Below are positions 36,050 to 47,446 of a stretch of DNA of 64,000 nucleotides, piece by piece; positions within the stretch are counted from its first letter, which is position 1; every line of letters starts with the position of its first letter. This stretch comes from CAVUAN01 sp963739435 (GTDB taxonomy: Bacteria; Acidobacteriota; Thermoanaerobaculia; UBA5066; Gp7-AA6). The stretch is from the NCBI GenBank assembly GCA_963739435.1, contig CAVUAN010000009.1, positions 1 to 64,000 of the forward strand. The letters are read 5' to 3'. The notes beneath the pieces were generated by a model, which was given only the letters and a program-made list of their open reading frames with translations, did not search any database and was not told where the DNA came from. The position numbers and the translations under genes were made by a program.

Positions 36050-37739
36050 ATGAAAAAAGCCATCGGAGCGATTGTTCTCGGCGCCGCCGCAGCCCTCGGC
36101 GCCGGCGGCGACGCCCTCATCACGTCACAGCAGGCCGCGGCGGCGAAAGAGATCACGCCCGAGCTGCTCCGTGCCCACGTCCGATTCCTCTCTTCGGACC
36201 TGCTCGAGGGGCGCGGGCCCGCGACGCGAGGCGACGCTCTCGCCGAGGCCTACATCCAGTCCCAGATGGAGGCGATGGGCGTCAAACCCGGCGCTCCCGG
36301 CGGCGGCTGGATCCAGAGGGTGCCGCTCGTCGGCATCAAGCCGAGTGTTCCGGCCAAAGTCGAGTTCCGCTCGGCGAAGGGGGCCCTTTTTGCCGTCTCA
36401 GGCGGTGAGTTTGTCGCTTTCTCGGGCGTCCAGAAGCCGGAGTCGAGGATCGAGAACGCCGAGCTCGTCTTCGTCGGGTACGGCATCGTCGCGCCCGAGT
36501 ATCAGTGGGACGACTACCGGGACGCGGACCTCACGGGCAAGGTCCTCCTCATGATGAACAACGACCCGGAGGACGACCCGAAGCTCTTTGCCGGCAAGAC
36601 GCGGCTCTGGTACGGCCGCTGGGACTACAAGTACATGATGGCGGCAAAGAAGGGGGCCGTGGGAGCCATCATCATCCACACGACCCCGTCGGCCGGCTAT
36701 GGCTGGCAGGTCGTGCAGACGTCCTGGTCCGGCGAGCTGTTCGAGCTGCCCGACGACGGGTCGCCGCGCATCCAGATCAAGGCCTGGGCGACCGAGGATC
36801 TTTCCCGGAAGATCGCGGAGATCGGCGGCCAGAACCTCGACCTGCTGCGCGCCTCCGCCCAGACGCGCTCGTTTCGGCCGGTGCCCCTGGGCGTCCGGAT
36901 GTCGTGCGCTTTCACGAACACGATCGAGCAGAAGGAATCGGGCAACGTCATCGGGATGATCCCCGGCGCGAGACGCGAAGCTCTCGAAGGAAGCCGTCGT
37001 CTACACGGCGCACCACGACCACTTCGGCATCAAGGTCGGCGTCAAGGCGCCCTCGTCGGGAGCGAAAGTGGACGACATCTACAACGGCGCGCACGACAAT
37101 GCGTCCGGGGTCGCCGCGATCCTGGCGCATCGCCAGCGCGTTTTCCGACCTGCCGGCTCGCCCCCGCCGCTCGGTCTACTTTGCCCTCGTGGCGGGGGAG
37201 GAGCAGGGCCTGCTCGGATCCGAGTACCTGGCGAAGCACCCGCCGGTCCCGCCGGGAAGGATCGCCGCCAACATCAACATCGACGAGACGGGCTGGTTCG
37301 GCCGCACGAGCGACATCTCGATGATCGGCCTCGGCAAGTCCTCGCTCGATCTCGATGTGGTGGCCCTGGCGAAGGCCGCAGGGGCGCGTCGTCAAGCCGG
37401 ACGAGTTCCCCGACAAAGGGAGGTTCTACCGCTCCGACCAGTTCAACTTCGCCAAGATCGGCGTGCCCGCCGCCTACTTGAAGTTCGGGACGGACGTCAT
37501 CGGCAAACCGGCGGGCTACGGCAAGCAGCAGCTCGAGACCTACGAGAAGAACGACTACCACCAGCCCTCCGACGAGCTCTCGGACGACTGGGACTTTTCC
37601 GGGCGCGGTCGAAGACGTCCAGCTCGCCTTCTACCTCGGCTGCCGCGTCGCCGACGCCAACGGCATGCCGCAATGGAACAAGGGCGACGAGTTCGAGGCC
37701 GCTCGCAAGAAAGCGCTGGCGGACCTGGACAAGCCGTAG
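36050..37739 (+). CDS. Second secreted M28 family peptidase (several frameshifts)
   Basis: The product is about 562 aa. The signal peptide follows MKKAIGAIVLGAAAALGAGG. A PA domain is seen (AKKGAVGAIIIHTTPSAGYG). Catalytic-domain motifs are spread over three frames: YTAHHDHFG, YNGAHDNASGVAAILA, VAGEEQGLLGSEYLA, NINIDETGWFG and ENDYHQPSDE-like KNDYHQPSDE. Extra single bases at about 36,970, 37,125, 37,385 and 37,605 account for the breaks (for example GGGG for GGG). The real stop is TAG at 37737-37739 after LADLDKP. TAAACT lies 7 nt before the ATG, so it may be leaderless. Confidence 0.85.
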
Positions 37740-37756
37740 AGGCAATGGAGTCACCT

Positions 37757-37804
37757 CCCTCTCCCTCCGGGAGAGGGTTGGGGTGAGGGGGACACAGTGG
37801 CCAC
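37757..37804. repeat. REP-like palindromic element, half form (copy 2)
   Basis: Hairpin CCCTCTCCC-NNN-GGGAGAGGG at 37757-37777, then GGGGTGAGGG and ACAGTGGCCAC. The GTG inside ACAGTGGCCAC is the start codon of the LD-carboxypeptidase gene. Confidence 0.85.
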
Positions 37805-38861
37805 ACGACGGACTTTTCTGCGATCGATCGGCGTTGCGGCTGCCACCTCAGCCCTGCCAGGTGCTGCGCCCTCCGCCGCAGCGGCGCCGCCCGCTCCGTC
37901 CCGGCCGATGTTGAAGCCGCCAGTGCTCCGGCCGGGAGACACGGTGGGGCTCGTCGCGCCGGCGTCGTTCGTGTGGGATCTCTGGAAGCTCGACGAGATT
38001 GCCGCGCGCCTCGAGGGGCAGCTCGGCTTGAAATCGAAGCTCGGCAGGAACGTCAAAGCCCGGCACGGCTACATGGCCGGCACGGAGAAGGAGAGGCTCG
38101 AGGACCTGCACGCGATGTTCGCGGACAAGTCGGTCAACGCGGTCTTCTGTCTCGAGGGGGGTTACGGGACCGAAAGGCTCCTGCCCGGCCTCGACACCGA
38201 GCTCATCCGGCGTAACCCGAAGATCCTCCTCGGCTACTCGGACATCACGGGGCTTCACCTCGCCATCACGAAAAAGGCCGGGGTCGTCACGTTTCATGGC
38301 CCGGTGGCCGCCTCGAAGCTGCCCGCCTGGACGCTCGCCTCGCTCCGAAAGGCGCTCTTCGACCCGCAGCCCATCGGCGAGCTCACGAATCCTCCGGAGG
38401 ACGACGCGTTCTCCCCGGCTTTCCCACTGCACACGGTTACCGCCGGCCGGGCGCGCGGAACGACTGCGGGCGGGAACCTGACTCTCGTTGCGACGACGAT
38501 GGGCACGCCCTGGGAGATCGACGCGAAGGGGAAGATCCTGTTTCTCGAGGACACGGGTGAGGCGCCCTACCGCGTGGACCGGATGCTGACGCAGCTGAAG
38601 CTGGCGGGGAAGTTCGCCGATTGCGCCGGGGTCGTCTGGGGGACGTGCACCGAGTGCGACCCCTCGCGCTCCGGATTCTCGATCAATCTGTCGATGACGG
38701 ACCTCCTGGACGAGATCCTGGGCGACATCGGCAAGCCCGTCCTGAGCGGCCTCGTCTTTGGCCACACCAAGGAGAAGTCCACGGTCCCGCTCGGCGTCGA
38801 GGCGGAGCTCGACGCGGGCGCCAAGAAGGTCACGATCGTCGAATCCGCCACCGTGGCCTAG
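37797..38861 (+). CDS. ldcA: LD-carboxypeptidase (S66 family), exported
   Basis: The product has 354 aa. The GTG start at 37797 lies within the palindromic element. A Tat-like signal begins VATRRTFLRSIGVAAATSAL. S66 family motifs: LRPGDTVGLVAPAS, CLEGGYGTERLLPGLD, the catalytic serine in LLGYSDITGLH, GGNLTLVATTMGT, the Glu in ILFLEDTGEAPYRVDR and the His in GLVFGHTKEKSTVPLG. These enzymes remove the terminal D-alanine from murein tetrapeptides. Most LdcA proteins are cytoplasmic; this one carries an export signal. It belongs to the peptidoglycan-salvage theme of the window. Confidence 0.9.
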   Translation: MATRRTFLRSIGVAAATSALPGAAPSAAAAPPAPSRPMLKPPVLRPGDTVGLVAPASFVWDLWKLDEIAARLEGQLGLKSKLGRNVKARHGYMAGTEKERLEDLHAMFADKSVNAVFCLEGGYGTERLLPGLDTELIRRNPKILLGYSDITGLHLAITKKAGVVTFHGPVAASKLPAWTLASLRKALFDPQPIGELTNPPEDDAFSPAFPLHTVTAGRARGTTAGGNLTLVATTMGTPWEIDAKGKILFLEDTGEAPYRVDRMLTQLKLAGKFADCAGVVWGTCTECDPSRSGFSINLSMTDLLDEILGDIGKPVLSGLVFGHTKEKSTVPLGVEAELDAGAKKVTIVESATVA

Positions 38862-38866
38862 CGTCC

Positions 38867-38976
38867 CCCTCTCCCTCCGGGAGAGGGGAGGGGTGAGGGG
38901 CAGACTCTCGCCCAAACAGTTACTGAGATCGGCTCCGGTTTTCCCCTCACCCTAGCCCTCTCCCAGAGGGAGAGGG
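38867..38976. repeat. REP-like palindromic element, full form (copy 3)
   Basis: Left hairpin 38867-38887, core with AACAGTTACTGAGATCG, inverted CCCCTCACCC, right hairpin 38956-38976. It lies in the convergent gap between the LD-carboxypeptidase and the TonB receptor, starting 5 bp after the former's stop. Confidence 0.85.
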
Positions 38977-38993
38977 AACAGGAGCGAAAAAGA

Positions 38994-39019
38994 AAAGGCG
39001 GGGCAGGTGCCCCGCCTTT
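38994..39019 (-). terminator. Rho-independent terminator of the TonB receptor gene
   Basis: A perfect 12-bp stem AAAGGCGGGGCA / TGCCCCGCCTTT with a 2-nt loop. Read on the minus strand it is followed by TTTTCTTTTTC, a good U-rich tail. It starts 20 bp after the receptor stop. Confidence 0.85.
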
Positions 39020-39038
39020 GTAGTCTCTGAAGGAGTTC

Positions 39039-42000
39039 CTAGAAGTCGTACCGCCCGGAGATCTGGAGCGTGCGCGGCGTGCCCGGGTTGTTGGGATTGG
39101 CGAAGCCGGCGTTCGGAGTCTGCGAGCCGGACGCTTTCGGGATCGCCCCGTAGGTCGTCTGGGAGACGAACCGGTTGCCGGTGTTGGTGCAGTTGAAGCA
39201 ATCGAGGGCGACGGTGACTTCCCCGGGGCCGAGCCGGATGCCATTCTGCAGGCGCACGTCGAATGCGTACGTGCTCGGCTGCCGGTAGGTGTTGCGAGCC
39301 AGGTGGTTCCCGGTAGCGGCGCATTCGGCCGCCGTCACGCAGTTCAAGGTCGGGAAATCCGTGGTGCTCTGCCCGTCGTTGTTGAAGTCGACGCCCGCCT
39401 TCGGCGAGTACGGCGTCCCGGTCTGGAAGCGCGCCGCCCCGGATAGCCCGAGATCCCAGTAGGACGTGATGGGGGTCGTCCACACCGCGTTGAGCGACGT
39501 TCTCCAGCGCCGGTCGCGGTCCGACCAGCCGTACGTGGTGTTCAGGTGGTTGAAGTCCTCGGCCTGGATGCCGGAGAAGTTGCGCTCGTTCGAGTCGTTG
39601 TCGAGGTCGAACCCGTAGGTCGCCGTGACGTTGGCGCTGAAGTTGTTGGTGAACCGCTTGTTGGTGACGAACGTGATGTCGTAGTACAGCGACTTCGCGT
39701 CGGAGACGTACTCCGTGACCGTCGAGTAGAAGCTGTCCGGCCGAACGGAGCTGTAATGCGGCTCGCCGTTTGCGGAAGTCGTTCCGTCATAGACGCGGTT
39801 GGCGTCCGTCAGCCGCTCCATGTTGTAGCCCTTGGCGTACGTAAAGTTCAAGCGTCGACGTCGTGTCCTGAAAGATCTCGCGCTCGAAGCCGAGCGTGAT
39901 CCGGTCGGTGTGCGGGTCCGTGTAGTTCGGGTTGACGGCGAAGACAGGCAGCCCCTTCGTTCCCGGCTGGTATCGAGGAGAGGTTGACGCGAGCGACTCC
40001 CTGCGGATTCCAGTTGGGGCCCCAGCCTGGCGCCAGGGGATCGTAGCAGGACGCCGTTCCGTTCTTGCAATTGGGATTGGTCGGATCCTGGGCTGTGGAA
40101 CCGGTCGAGGTACTGGTGTACTGCATGCCCTGGAGGCCGTTGGAGCTGAAGAGCTGCGCCCAGAGGATGCCGGGCGTGCGGCTCCAGTACCGGCCCGCGG
40201 CCAGGCGGACCGCGGTCTTCGAGTCCGGCGCGTAGGAGATGCGAGATGCGCGGCGACCACTGGTTCTTGACGTCCGGAATCTGCGCGTTCAGGGTGAACT
40301 GGCCGCTGGCGGAGCGGTTGTTGGCGTTCAGGACGGGCTGCGTTCGGGTTGTTCAGGTACTCATAGCGGACGCCGGCCACCACGGTCAGCTTCTCGTTGA
40401 CGAACCACTGGTCCTGGACGAAGCGCGGCATACTCCTTCTGGCCGAAGGCGACGGTTCCCGCCTGGTCGGCCGTCAGGCCGCCGAGGCCGCCGAACTGGC
40501 GGTACTGGCAGTACTTGCCGGCGAGCAGGTCGGCCGTGTTGTTGAAAACGAAGACGCCGCGCCAGTTGCCCTTGAAGATCTGCGTGATCGACGTGTCGTT
40601 GTAGTCGCCGCCGCCCTTGATCACGTGGTTAGACATGAGGTACGTGAACGTGTCCGCCACCTCGTAGCGCTTGGAGGTCGAGACGATCGGCAGGAAGCTC
40701 ACCTCGCCGTATCGGGCGCCGGCTGCTGACGCTGGATCTCGGGCAGGTTCGAGACCCTTGTCCTGGCGCGGCACGGACTCGTGGGCGTAGTTGAAGTTGA
40801 AGTCGTTCAGCGAAGTTCGCGCCGAACTGGGACGACCACGTTCCCACCCCGCTGAGCGACTTCATCGCCTCGATGCCGTTGTGCTGGAGCGTATCGTTGG
40901 CCGAGCTGTTCGTGCCGTTGGGGCCGTTGTAATCGGCGTAGTTGACGCGGGCCAGCAGGCGCTGTGAGTCCATGGACCTGCCAGTCGAACCGGCCGAAGC
41001 CGACCCAGCCGTTGCGCGCCCTGCACGTACTGGGTCGGGCTCGCGAGAACCGGCCACTTCGCGAAGATGGCGGGATCGAGGACCGTCTGGTTGATCGGTA
41101 TCGTGATGTTCTGCTTCTGTTTGTCGTACGATCCGAAGAAGAAGAGCTTGTCCTTGACGATCGGGCCGCCGAACGAGGCGCCGTACTGCGACTTGTTCTG
41201 GTCGGCCGGTGGCCGGCCGTTGGGGAACTGGGCATTGGGAGCGAAGTCGGAGATCCAGGCCTGCGGCTGGTCGTAGTAGAAGGCCGAGCCGTGCAGCGTG
41301 TTCGTGCCGCTCTTCGTGACGACGTTGACGAAGCCGCCGCCCGACCGGCCGAACTCGACCGAGGCGCCGTTGGTGATGACGCGTGAACTCCTTGATGGAC
41401 TCCTGCGACATGGACAGCGGCGCGCGCCCCTCGGCGGAGCCGACGTTGCCCCCGAAGAACGGGTCGTTGTAGTCGACGCCGTCGACGGTGATGTTGGTGT
41501 TGATGGCGCGCTGCCCGGAGATCTGGATGTAATTGCGCTGCGACTCGATCCCGGTGGCCGGTGTCAACAGGACGAGGTTCTTGAAGTCGCGGCCCGGGGT
41601 CGGCAGGTTCTTCAGCTGCTCCGTCTGGATCGTCTCGCTGATGGTGGTGTTGGTGACCTCGACGCCGGCCGCCTGGGCCGAAACCGTCACGCTTTCAGAG
41701 ACCCGGACGGCAATGAGCGTGAAGTCAATCGTGGGAGCCGATCCGAGGCTGACTCGGATCGTCTCGGCCACGAGCGGGGTGAAGCCGTCGAGGTGAGCTT
41801 CGAGCTTGTAGGTGCCGGTTGGCAGGTCCAGGAGCTGGTAGAAGCCGTTCTTGTCGCTGACGGCTGTCTTCAGCAGGCCCGTGTCCCTGTTCGGCGCCGT
41901 GACGGTGGCACCGGGCAGGGTGGCGCCGTCCTTCGACTTCACGAAGCCGGAAACGCGGCTCGTCGTGACGTCGATCTGGGCGCTCAGGCTCGCGGTCACC

Positions 42001-42068
42001 GCGAGGGCGAGCACGGCAAACAGGGTGGTGAGGAGCCGCCAGGTCCGGGCGGAAGTGGTTCGTCGCAT
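39039..42068 (-). CDS. TonB-dependent receptor, Oar-like (many frameshifts)
   Basis: The product is about 1000 aa. ATG 42068 has a strong AAGGAGG 6 nt upstream. A signal peptide (LLTTLFAVLALAVTASLSA) precedes a carboxypeptidase-regulatory domain (VSGFVKSKDGATLPGATVTA, residues about 30-115). The plug domain reads LKNLPTPGRDFKNLVLLTPA and NTNITVDGVDYNDPFFGGN. The barrel runs through at least six frame changes and ends LQISGRYDF, with the terminal Phe of outer-membrane barrels. Where resolved the changes are single-base insertions (near 41,385 and 40,975). It is an outer-membrane transporter typical of Acidobacteriota; the substrate is unknown. A good terminator follows. Confidence 0.88.
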
Positions 42069-42280
42069 CGATTCCTCCTTCAGCAAAAAAAAAGATCTTC
42101 AAGGAAGCCCGAAGGATGTCAGACCCGCAGGATTTCAGTTTTGAAATCTACATGAAGTTCATGCGAAGTGGCGAGAGGTCTTTTGATCCGTTTCCGAGAG
42201 TCCGCAATACGGTTTTTTGAACGTTTGCGGGCTCGTGAGTCGGCGCGTCGCGCCCCGTCTGCGACGGCGTTTCTCATCAC

Positions 42281-42323
42281 TTGACAGGTCTTGTTCGTGT
42301 GTTCTAGTATATCAGTGTACTAG
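42281..42323 (+). promoter_or_regulatory. Sigma-70 promoter and palindromic operator of the GntR gene
   Basis: TTGACA (42281-42286), 18-nt spacer, TAGTAT (42305-42310). Over the -10 lies the perfect palindrome CTAGTA-N8-TACTAG (42304-42323), 6 bp before the ATG. This fits autorepression by the YtrA-type GntR protein. The rest of the 261-bp gap to the TonB start shows no gene. Confidence 0.8.
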
Positions 42324-42329
42324 TTAATT

Positions 42330-42734
42330 ATGACAATAGCCGAAACAGCCTCGATTTTCCGGCTCGATAGCGCTTCGGGCGTGCCTTTTTACCGGCAGAT
42401 CATCGAACAGGTGCTGCTGGCCGTGGCCGACGGGCGCCTGGCGGCCGGCGCCCAGTTGCCGACCGTGCGGCAGCTCGCCGTGGATCTCTCGGTCAACCCG
42501 AACACGGTCGCCAAGGCGTACCGCGAGATGGAGATCCGGGGCATCGTCCAGACGCAGCAGGGCACGGGCACGTTTGTCGCAACGCGGAAGGCCGACCGCC
42601 GGGGCTCCGAGCGCAAACGTGTGCTCGAGGGGCTGCTCGACCGTTTCGTGTCGCTCGCGTCGGCGAGCGGGTTTTCGATCGTCGAACTTTCGGAAGCTCT
42701 GACCGAGCGATCCGACAAGGCCGACAGGAGGTAG
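42330..42734 (+). CDS. GntR family regulator, YtrA subfamily
   Basis: The product has 134 aa. A winged-helix domain (residues about 10-78) has the GntR helix-turn-helix signature: GVPFYRQIIEQVLLAVADGR, LPTVRQLAVDLSVNPNTVAK, AYREMEIRGIVQTQQGTGTF. The short C-terminal part (about 55 aa) is the YtrA type rather than a large ligand domain. YtrA regulators commonly repress their own operon with ABC or membrane genes. A palindrome overlaps its own -10. The SPFH gene follows 4 bp downstream. Confidence 0.92.
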   Translation: MTIAETASIFRLDSASGVPFYRQIIEQVLLAVADGRLAAGAQLPTVRQLAVDLSVNPNTVAKAYREMEIRGIVQTQQGTGTFVATRKADRRGSERKRVLEGLLDRFVSLASASGFSIVELSEALTERSDKADRR

Positions 42735-42738
42735 AGAC

Positions 42739-43767
42739 ATGGTTCCGCTCGCGCTGATCAAGGCCAAGAAAGAAGCCGCGAAGGCGGAGGCCGAGAACAG
42801 GCCATCCGCCTCGGAGCGGCGGGAAAAGAAGCGGGAGGCGATGTCCGACGCCCGCCGCTACGCCAACGGCGTGAGCGTCACGGCGATGCTCGTCGCCATC
42901 CTGCTCGGCGCGGCGGTTGCCGCGTGGATCGACCGTCCCGGGCCCATCCGGTGGCAGCGGTGTTCTCAGGAATCCTCCTCGGCTTCTTTCTTCTCTTCTC
43001 GATCAAGATCGCCAACCAGTGGGAGCGGGCCGTCGTGCTGCGGTTCGGGAAGTTCGTCGGGCTCAAGGGCCGGGCCTCTTCGGCATCGTGCCCATCATGG
43101 ACACGGTCTCGAGCCTGATCGACCAGCGCGTGCGTGTGACCGACGTGACGGCCGAGTCGGCCCTGACCCGCGACACGGTGCCGGTCAACGTCGACGCCAT
43201 CGTCTTCTGGATGGTCTGGGACGCGGAGAAGTCCGTTCTCGAGGTGGCGGACTACGTGGATGCGGTCACGCTCTCGGCGCAGACGGCGCTGCGCGAGGCG
43301 ATCGGGCGGCACGAGCTGGCCGAGATGATCACCGAGCGCGAGCAGCTGGGCAAGGAGCTGCAGCGGATCCTGGACGAGAAGACGAATCCCGTGGGGGATC
43401 ACGGTGCAGTCGGTGGAGATTCGCGACGTGCAGCATCCCGCCCGACCTCGAGGACGCGATGTCGCGCGGCAGGCGCAGGCCGAACGGGAGCGGCAGGCGC
43501 GCATCATTCTGGGCACGGCCGAGACCGAGATCGCCGAGCGGTTCGTCAAGGCGGCGCGACTTCTACGAGAGCAAGCCGGTGGCGCTCCACCTGCGCGCGA
43601 TGAACATGCTGTACGAGGCCATCAAGGAGAAGGGCTCGATGGTGATCGTGCCCTCCTCGGCGGTCGAGACGATGGGCCTGGGCGGGCTGGCAGGCCTGAC
43701 AGCTCTCGGGCGGCCGGCCGGGCCGGACGCTCCGAGCGGGAGCAAGCCGGGTGGCACCGCCTCCTGA
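42739..43767 (+). CDS. SPFH/Band 7 (slipin-like) membrane protein (multiple frameshifts)
   Basis: The product is about 340 aa. The ribosome site AGGAGG overlaps the GntR gene's end. A charged N-terminus (KAKKEAAKAEAENRPSASER) and two transmembrane segments (SVTAMLVAILLGAAVAAWID; AVFSGILLGFFLLFSIKI) precede the Band 7 domain: NQWERAVVLRFGKFVGLKG, GLFGIVPIMDTVSSLIDQRV, VNVDAIVFWMVWDAEKSVLE, then PPDLEDAMSR and QAQAERERQARIILGTAETE. At least six frame changes occur, some best explained by a lost base in GGG or CCC runs. Slipins scaffold membrane microdomains. Co-transcription with a YtrA-type regulator suggests an envelope-stress role, which is inference. Confidence 0.82.
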   Translation: MVPLALIKAKKEAAKAEAENRPSASERREKKREAMSDARRYANGVSVTAMLVAILLGAAVAAWIDRPGPIRWQRCSQESSSASFFSSRSRSPTSGSGPSCCGSGSSSGSRAGPLRHRAHHGHGLEPDRPARACDRRDGRVGPDPRHGAGQRRRHRLLDGLGRGEVRSRGGGLRGCGHALGADGAARGDRAARAGRDDHRARAAGQGAAADPGREDESRGGSRCSRWRFATCSIPPDLEDAMSRGRRRPNGSGRRASFWARPRPRSPSGSSRRRDFYESKPVALHLRAMNMLYEAIKEKGSMVIVPSSAVETMGLGGLAGLTALGRPAGPDAPSGSKPGGTAS

Positions 43768-43776
43768 TCGGTAATT

Positions 43777-43792
43777 CCTGCATTCTTGCAGG
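43777..43792 (+). terminator. Possible terminator hairpin after the SPFH gene
   Basis: CCTGCA-TTCT-TGCAGG, 10 bp after the stop, followed only by ATTTC. The short U tract makes it weak. Confidence 0.4.
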
Positions 43793-43897
43793 ATTTCAAG
43801 ATCAATTCGGCCATGAATGGCGTCATTTCGAGGCCAATGTGATGCGAGAAGTGTGCTCGATTTGCAGTTTCTTGATGACAAGGCGGTTTGAGGCCGC

Positions 43898-43903
43898 TAT
43901 TCT
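43898..43903 (+). promoter_or_regulatory. -10 box TATTCT of the ammonium transporter gene
   Basis: TATTCT lies 8 nt before the ATG at 43912. There is no ribosome site, the same leaderless layout as elsewhere in the window. Confidence 0.55.
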
Positions 43904-43911
43904 CTCGATCC

Positions 43912-45203
<1,292 letters not shown>

Positions 45204-45207
<4 letters not shown>

Positions 45208-45556
45208 AGCTCGTCGTCGCGATCGTCCGTCCCGAGAAGGCTGCCGCGACGTGCTCGAGTCGCTGTTCCGCGCCGACGTGCGCGGCCTGACGATCAGCCG
45301 CGTGCAGGGCCACGGCGGCGAGACCGAGCGCGTGGAGACCTACCGCGGCACGACCGTGAAGATGGAGCTGTCCGAGAAGGTGCGCCTCGAGATCGGGGTG
45401 TCGGACCATTTCGTCGAGCCGACGGTCGCCGCGATCCTCGCCGCCGCGCGGACCGGGTCGGTCGGCGACGGCAAGATCTTCGTCCTGCCCGTCGAGAAGG
45501 TCTACCGCATCCGGACCGCGGAGGAAGACCAGGCGGCCGTCACTCCCGTCGGCTAA
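45204..45556 (+). CDS. glnK: PII-family nitrogen regulatory protein (one frameshift)
   Basis: The product is about 117 aa. Start KLVVAIVRPEK, frame break at about 45,240, then DVLESLFRADVRGLTISRVQ, GHGGETERVETYRGTTVKME, LEIGVSDHFVEPTVAAILAA and ARTGSVGDGKIFVLPVEKVY: the T-loop, B-loop and C-loop of PII. The uridylylation tyrosine of enterobacterial PII (RGAEY) is not present; the T-loop reads YRGTTVKMEL. PII senses ATP/ADP and 2-oxoglutarate and blocks Amt when nitrogen is ample. Confidence 0.9.
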
Positions 45557-45573
45557 CCAACCCCGGGGACGGG

Positions 45574-45674
45574 GTCCAAAGTCCAAAGTCGAAGGTCCAA
45601 GTGGAACGCTGGCCCAGCTCCTGGGTGCCGCGGAGCACGGGGCCCCTTTGGACTTTGGACTTTGGACTTTAGAC
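45574..45674. repeat. GTCCAAA heptamer foldback element
   Basis: The left arm 45574-45600 (GTCCAAA-type units) and right arm 45648-45674 (TTTGGAC-type units) pair over 27 bp with three mismatches around a 47-nt loop. It fills the gap between the PII gene and nagZ. A single arm lies upstream of egtD. Confidence 0.85.
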
Positions 45675-45678
45675 TCTC

Positions 45679-47446
45679 TTGCCAGTGCGGCCGCTCTTCG
45701 CCATCCTTCTGATCTTCGCCCTGGCGGCCGGCTGCGCCACGATGGCCGTCTCTCCGGGGCGCTTGACCCTCGACGAGAAGATCGGGCAGCTCTTCGTCGT
45801 TGCGGCGCACGGCACCTTCGTCAACGAGGGCTCGGCCGAGTACCGCGAGCTGCTCCGGCAGGTCCGTGACAACCACGTCGGCGGCGTCTGCTGGTTCCTG
45901 TCCAACGTCTACGAGACGGCCGAGCTGAATCGCCGGCTGCAGGCTGCGGCGAAGATACCGCTGCTCGTCTCGGCCGACCTCGAGGCCGGCATCGGCATGC
46001 GCTTCGAAGACACGACGTACTGGCCGTGGCCCATGGCCGTCGGGGCGACTGGCGACCCGACGCTGGCCGAGCGGCAAGGGCCGCATCGAGGCCGAGGAGG
46101 CGCGGGCCCTGGGTTTGAACCAGATCTACGCTCCGGTGGCCGACGTCAACGTGAGCCCCGACAACACGGTCATCAACGTGCGGAGCTTCGGCGAGGATCC
46201 GCAGGAGGTCGCCCGATTCGTCGCGGCCTTCGTCCGGGGCGTCCAGGCGGGCGGCGTTCTTGCGACGGCCAAGCACTTCCCCGGACACGGCGATACCCGC
46301 ACCGACTCGCACCGGTCGCTTCCCGTCCTGGATGTCTCCCGCGAACGCCTCGAGCGGGTGGAGCTGCCGCCTTTCCGGGCGGCGATCGAGGCCGGGGTCG
46401 GTGCGGTCATGGTGGCGCACCTGTCGCTGCCGGCCCTGGACGCGACGCCGGCGCCGCCGCGCGCGGGCGTCGCCCGCGACAACCCGTACACGAAGGACTC
46501 GACCGAAGTGACGGCCAACGGCACGGTCCCGTCCTCCCTCTCGCCTCGCGATCGTGGAGGGCCTGCTGCGCGGCGAGCTCGGGTTTCGGGGGCTCGTCGT
46601 GACGGATGCCGCCGACATGGGCGCCCTGACGGACCACTACGAAGCGGGAGAGGTGGCGGTGCGGGCGATCCTCGCCGGCGCCGACCAGGTCCCCAAGTCC
46701 GGCGACACGGACGGCGCGATCGCCGCGGTGAAGAGGGCGGTGCAGGACGGACGGATCAGCGCAGCGGCGCCTCGACGCCGCGGTGGGACGCATCCTCGCG
46801 GCCAAGGCCCGGGCCGGCAGCACCGGGAGCCGACCCGGCGAGGATCTTCCGTGTCGTGGACAGCCCCGAGCACCGCGCCGTGGCCGAAGAGATCGCCCGG
46901 CGCTCCCTGACGCTCCTGCGCGAGGGCGCGGGGGCTCTGCCCCTGACGCCGGGCCGGCGGGTCATGCACCTCGTCGTTGCGGACACGCTCGATCCGAAGG
47001 TCGCCTCCGACATGAGCCGCGAGCTTCGCCGCCGGCTCGAGAAACAGCCGGAGACGTTCACGATCGACAACCGCTCGAACGAGACGGATGTCCGGACGGT
47101 TCTGGAAGGGCGCCGCCCGCGCCGACGTCGTGCTCGTCTCCCTGTTCGTTCGCTTTCAGACGGGCCGCGGCTTCATCGCCCTGCCCGACGCTGGCGAAGC
47201 CCCTGCTCGAGAAGCTGCGCTCCTCCGGGGTTGCGCTCGTCGCGGTCTCGTTCGGGACGCCGTACCTCCTGCGCGACCTGCCGTTCCTCACAGACGTACG
47301 TCGCAGCCTACGGGGGCCAGCCCGTCACGCAGGTTGCGGCGGCGCGGGCGCTTTTTGGCGAAGCGGCTTTCTCCGGCCGGCTTCCCGTCACGATTCCGGG
47401 CGCGGCGGCGCGCGGTGACGGCATCCAGAAGCCGGCCGTTCCGATG
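45679..47446 (+). CDS. nagZ: Beta-N-acetylhexosaminidase, GH3 NagZ-like lipoprotein (about seven frameshifts)
   Basis: The product is about 585 aa. TTG 45679 or GTG 45685 starts a lipoprotein signal with lipobox LAAGC. GH3 motifs: LTLDEKIGQLFVVAAHGTF, VSADLEAGIGMRF, QIYAPVADVNVSPDNTVINV, RSFGEDPQEVARF, the NagZ-type catalytic loop ATAKHFPGHGDTRTDSHRS, and GFRGLVVTDAADMGALTDHY with the nucleophile Asp. A C-terminal alpha/beta domain ends FSGRLPVTIPGAAARGDGIQ. The seven frame changes that could be followed all fit single-base insertions. It releases terminal GlcNAc from muropeptides or glycans. It is followed directly by an AmiE-like amidase and NamZ, as in the Bacillus subtilis murein-salvage cluster. 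Confidence 0.88.

Noticed and set aside
43777..43911. A riboswitch or small RNA before amt
   Set aside because: Only one short hairpin and a -10 box next to the ATG are visible; there is no room for a leader if transcription starts there.
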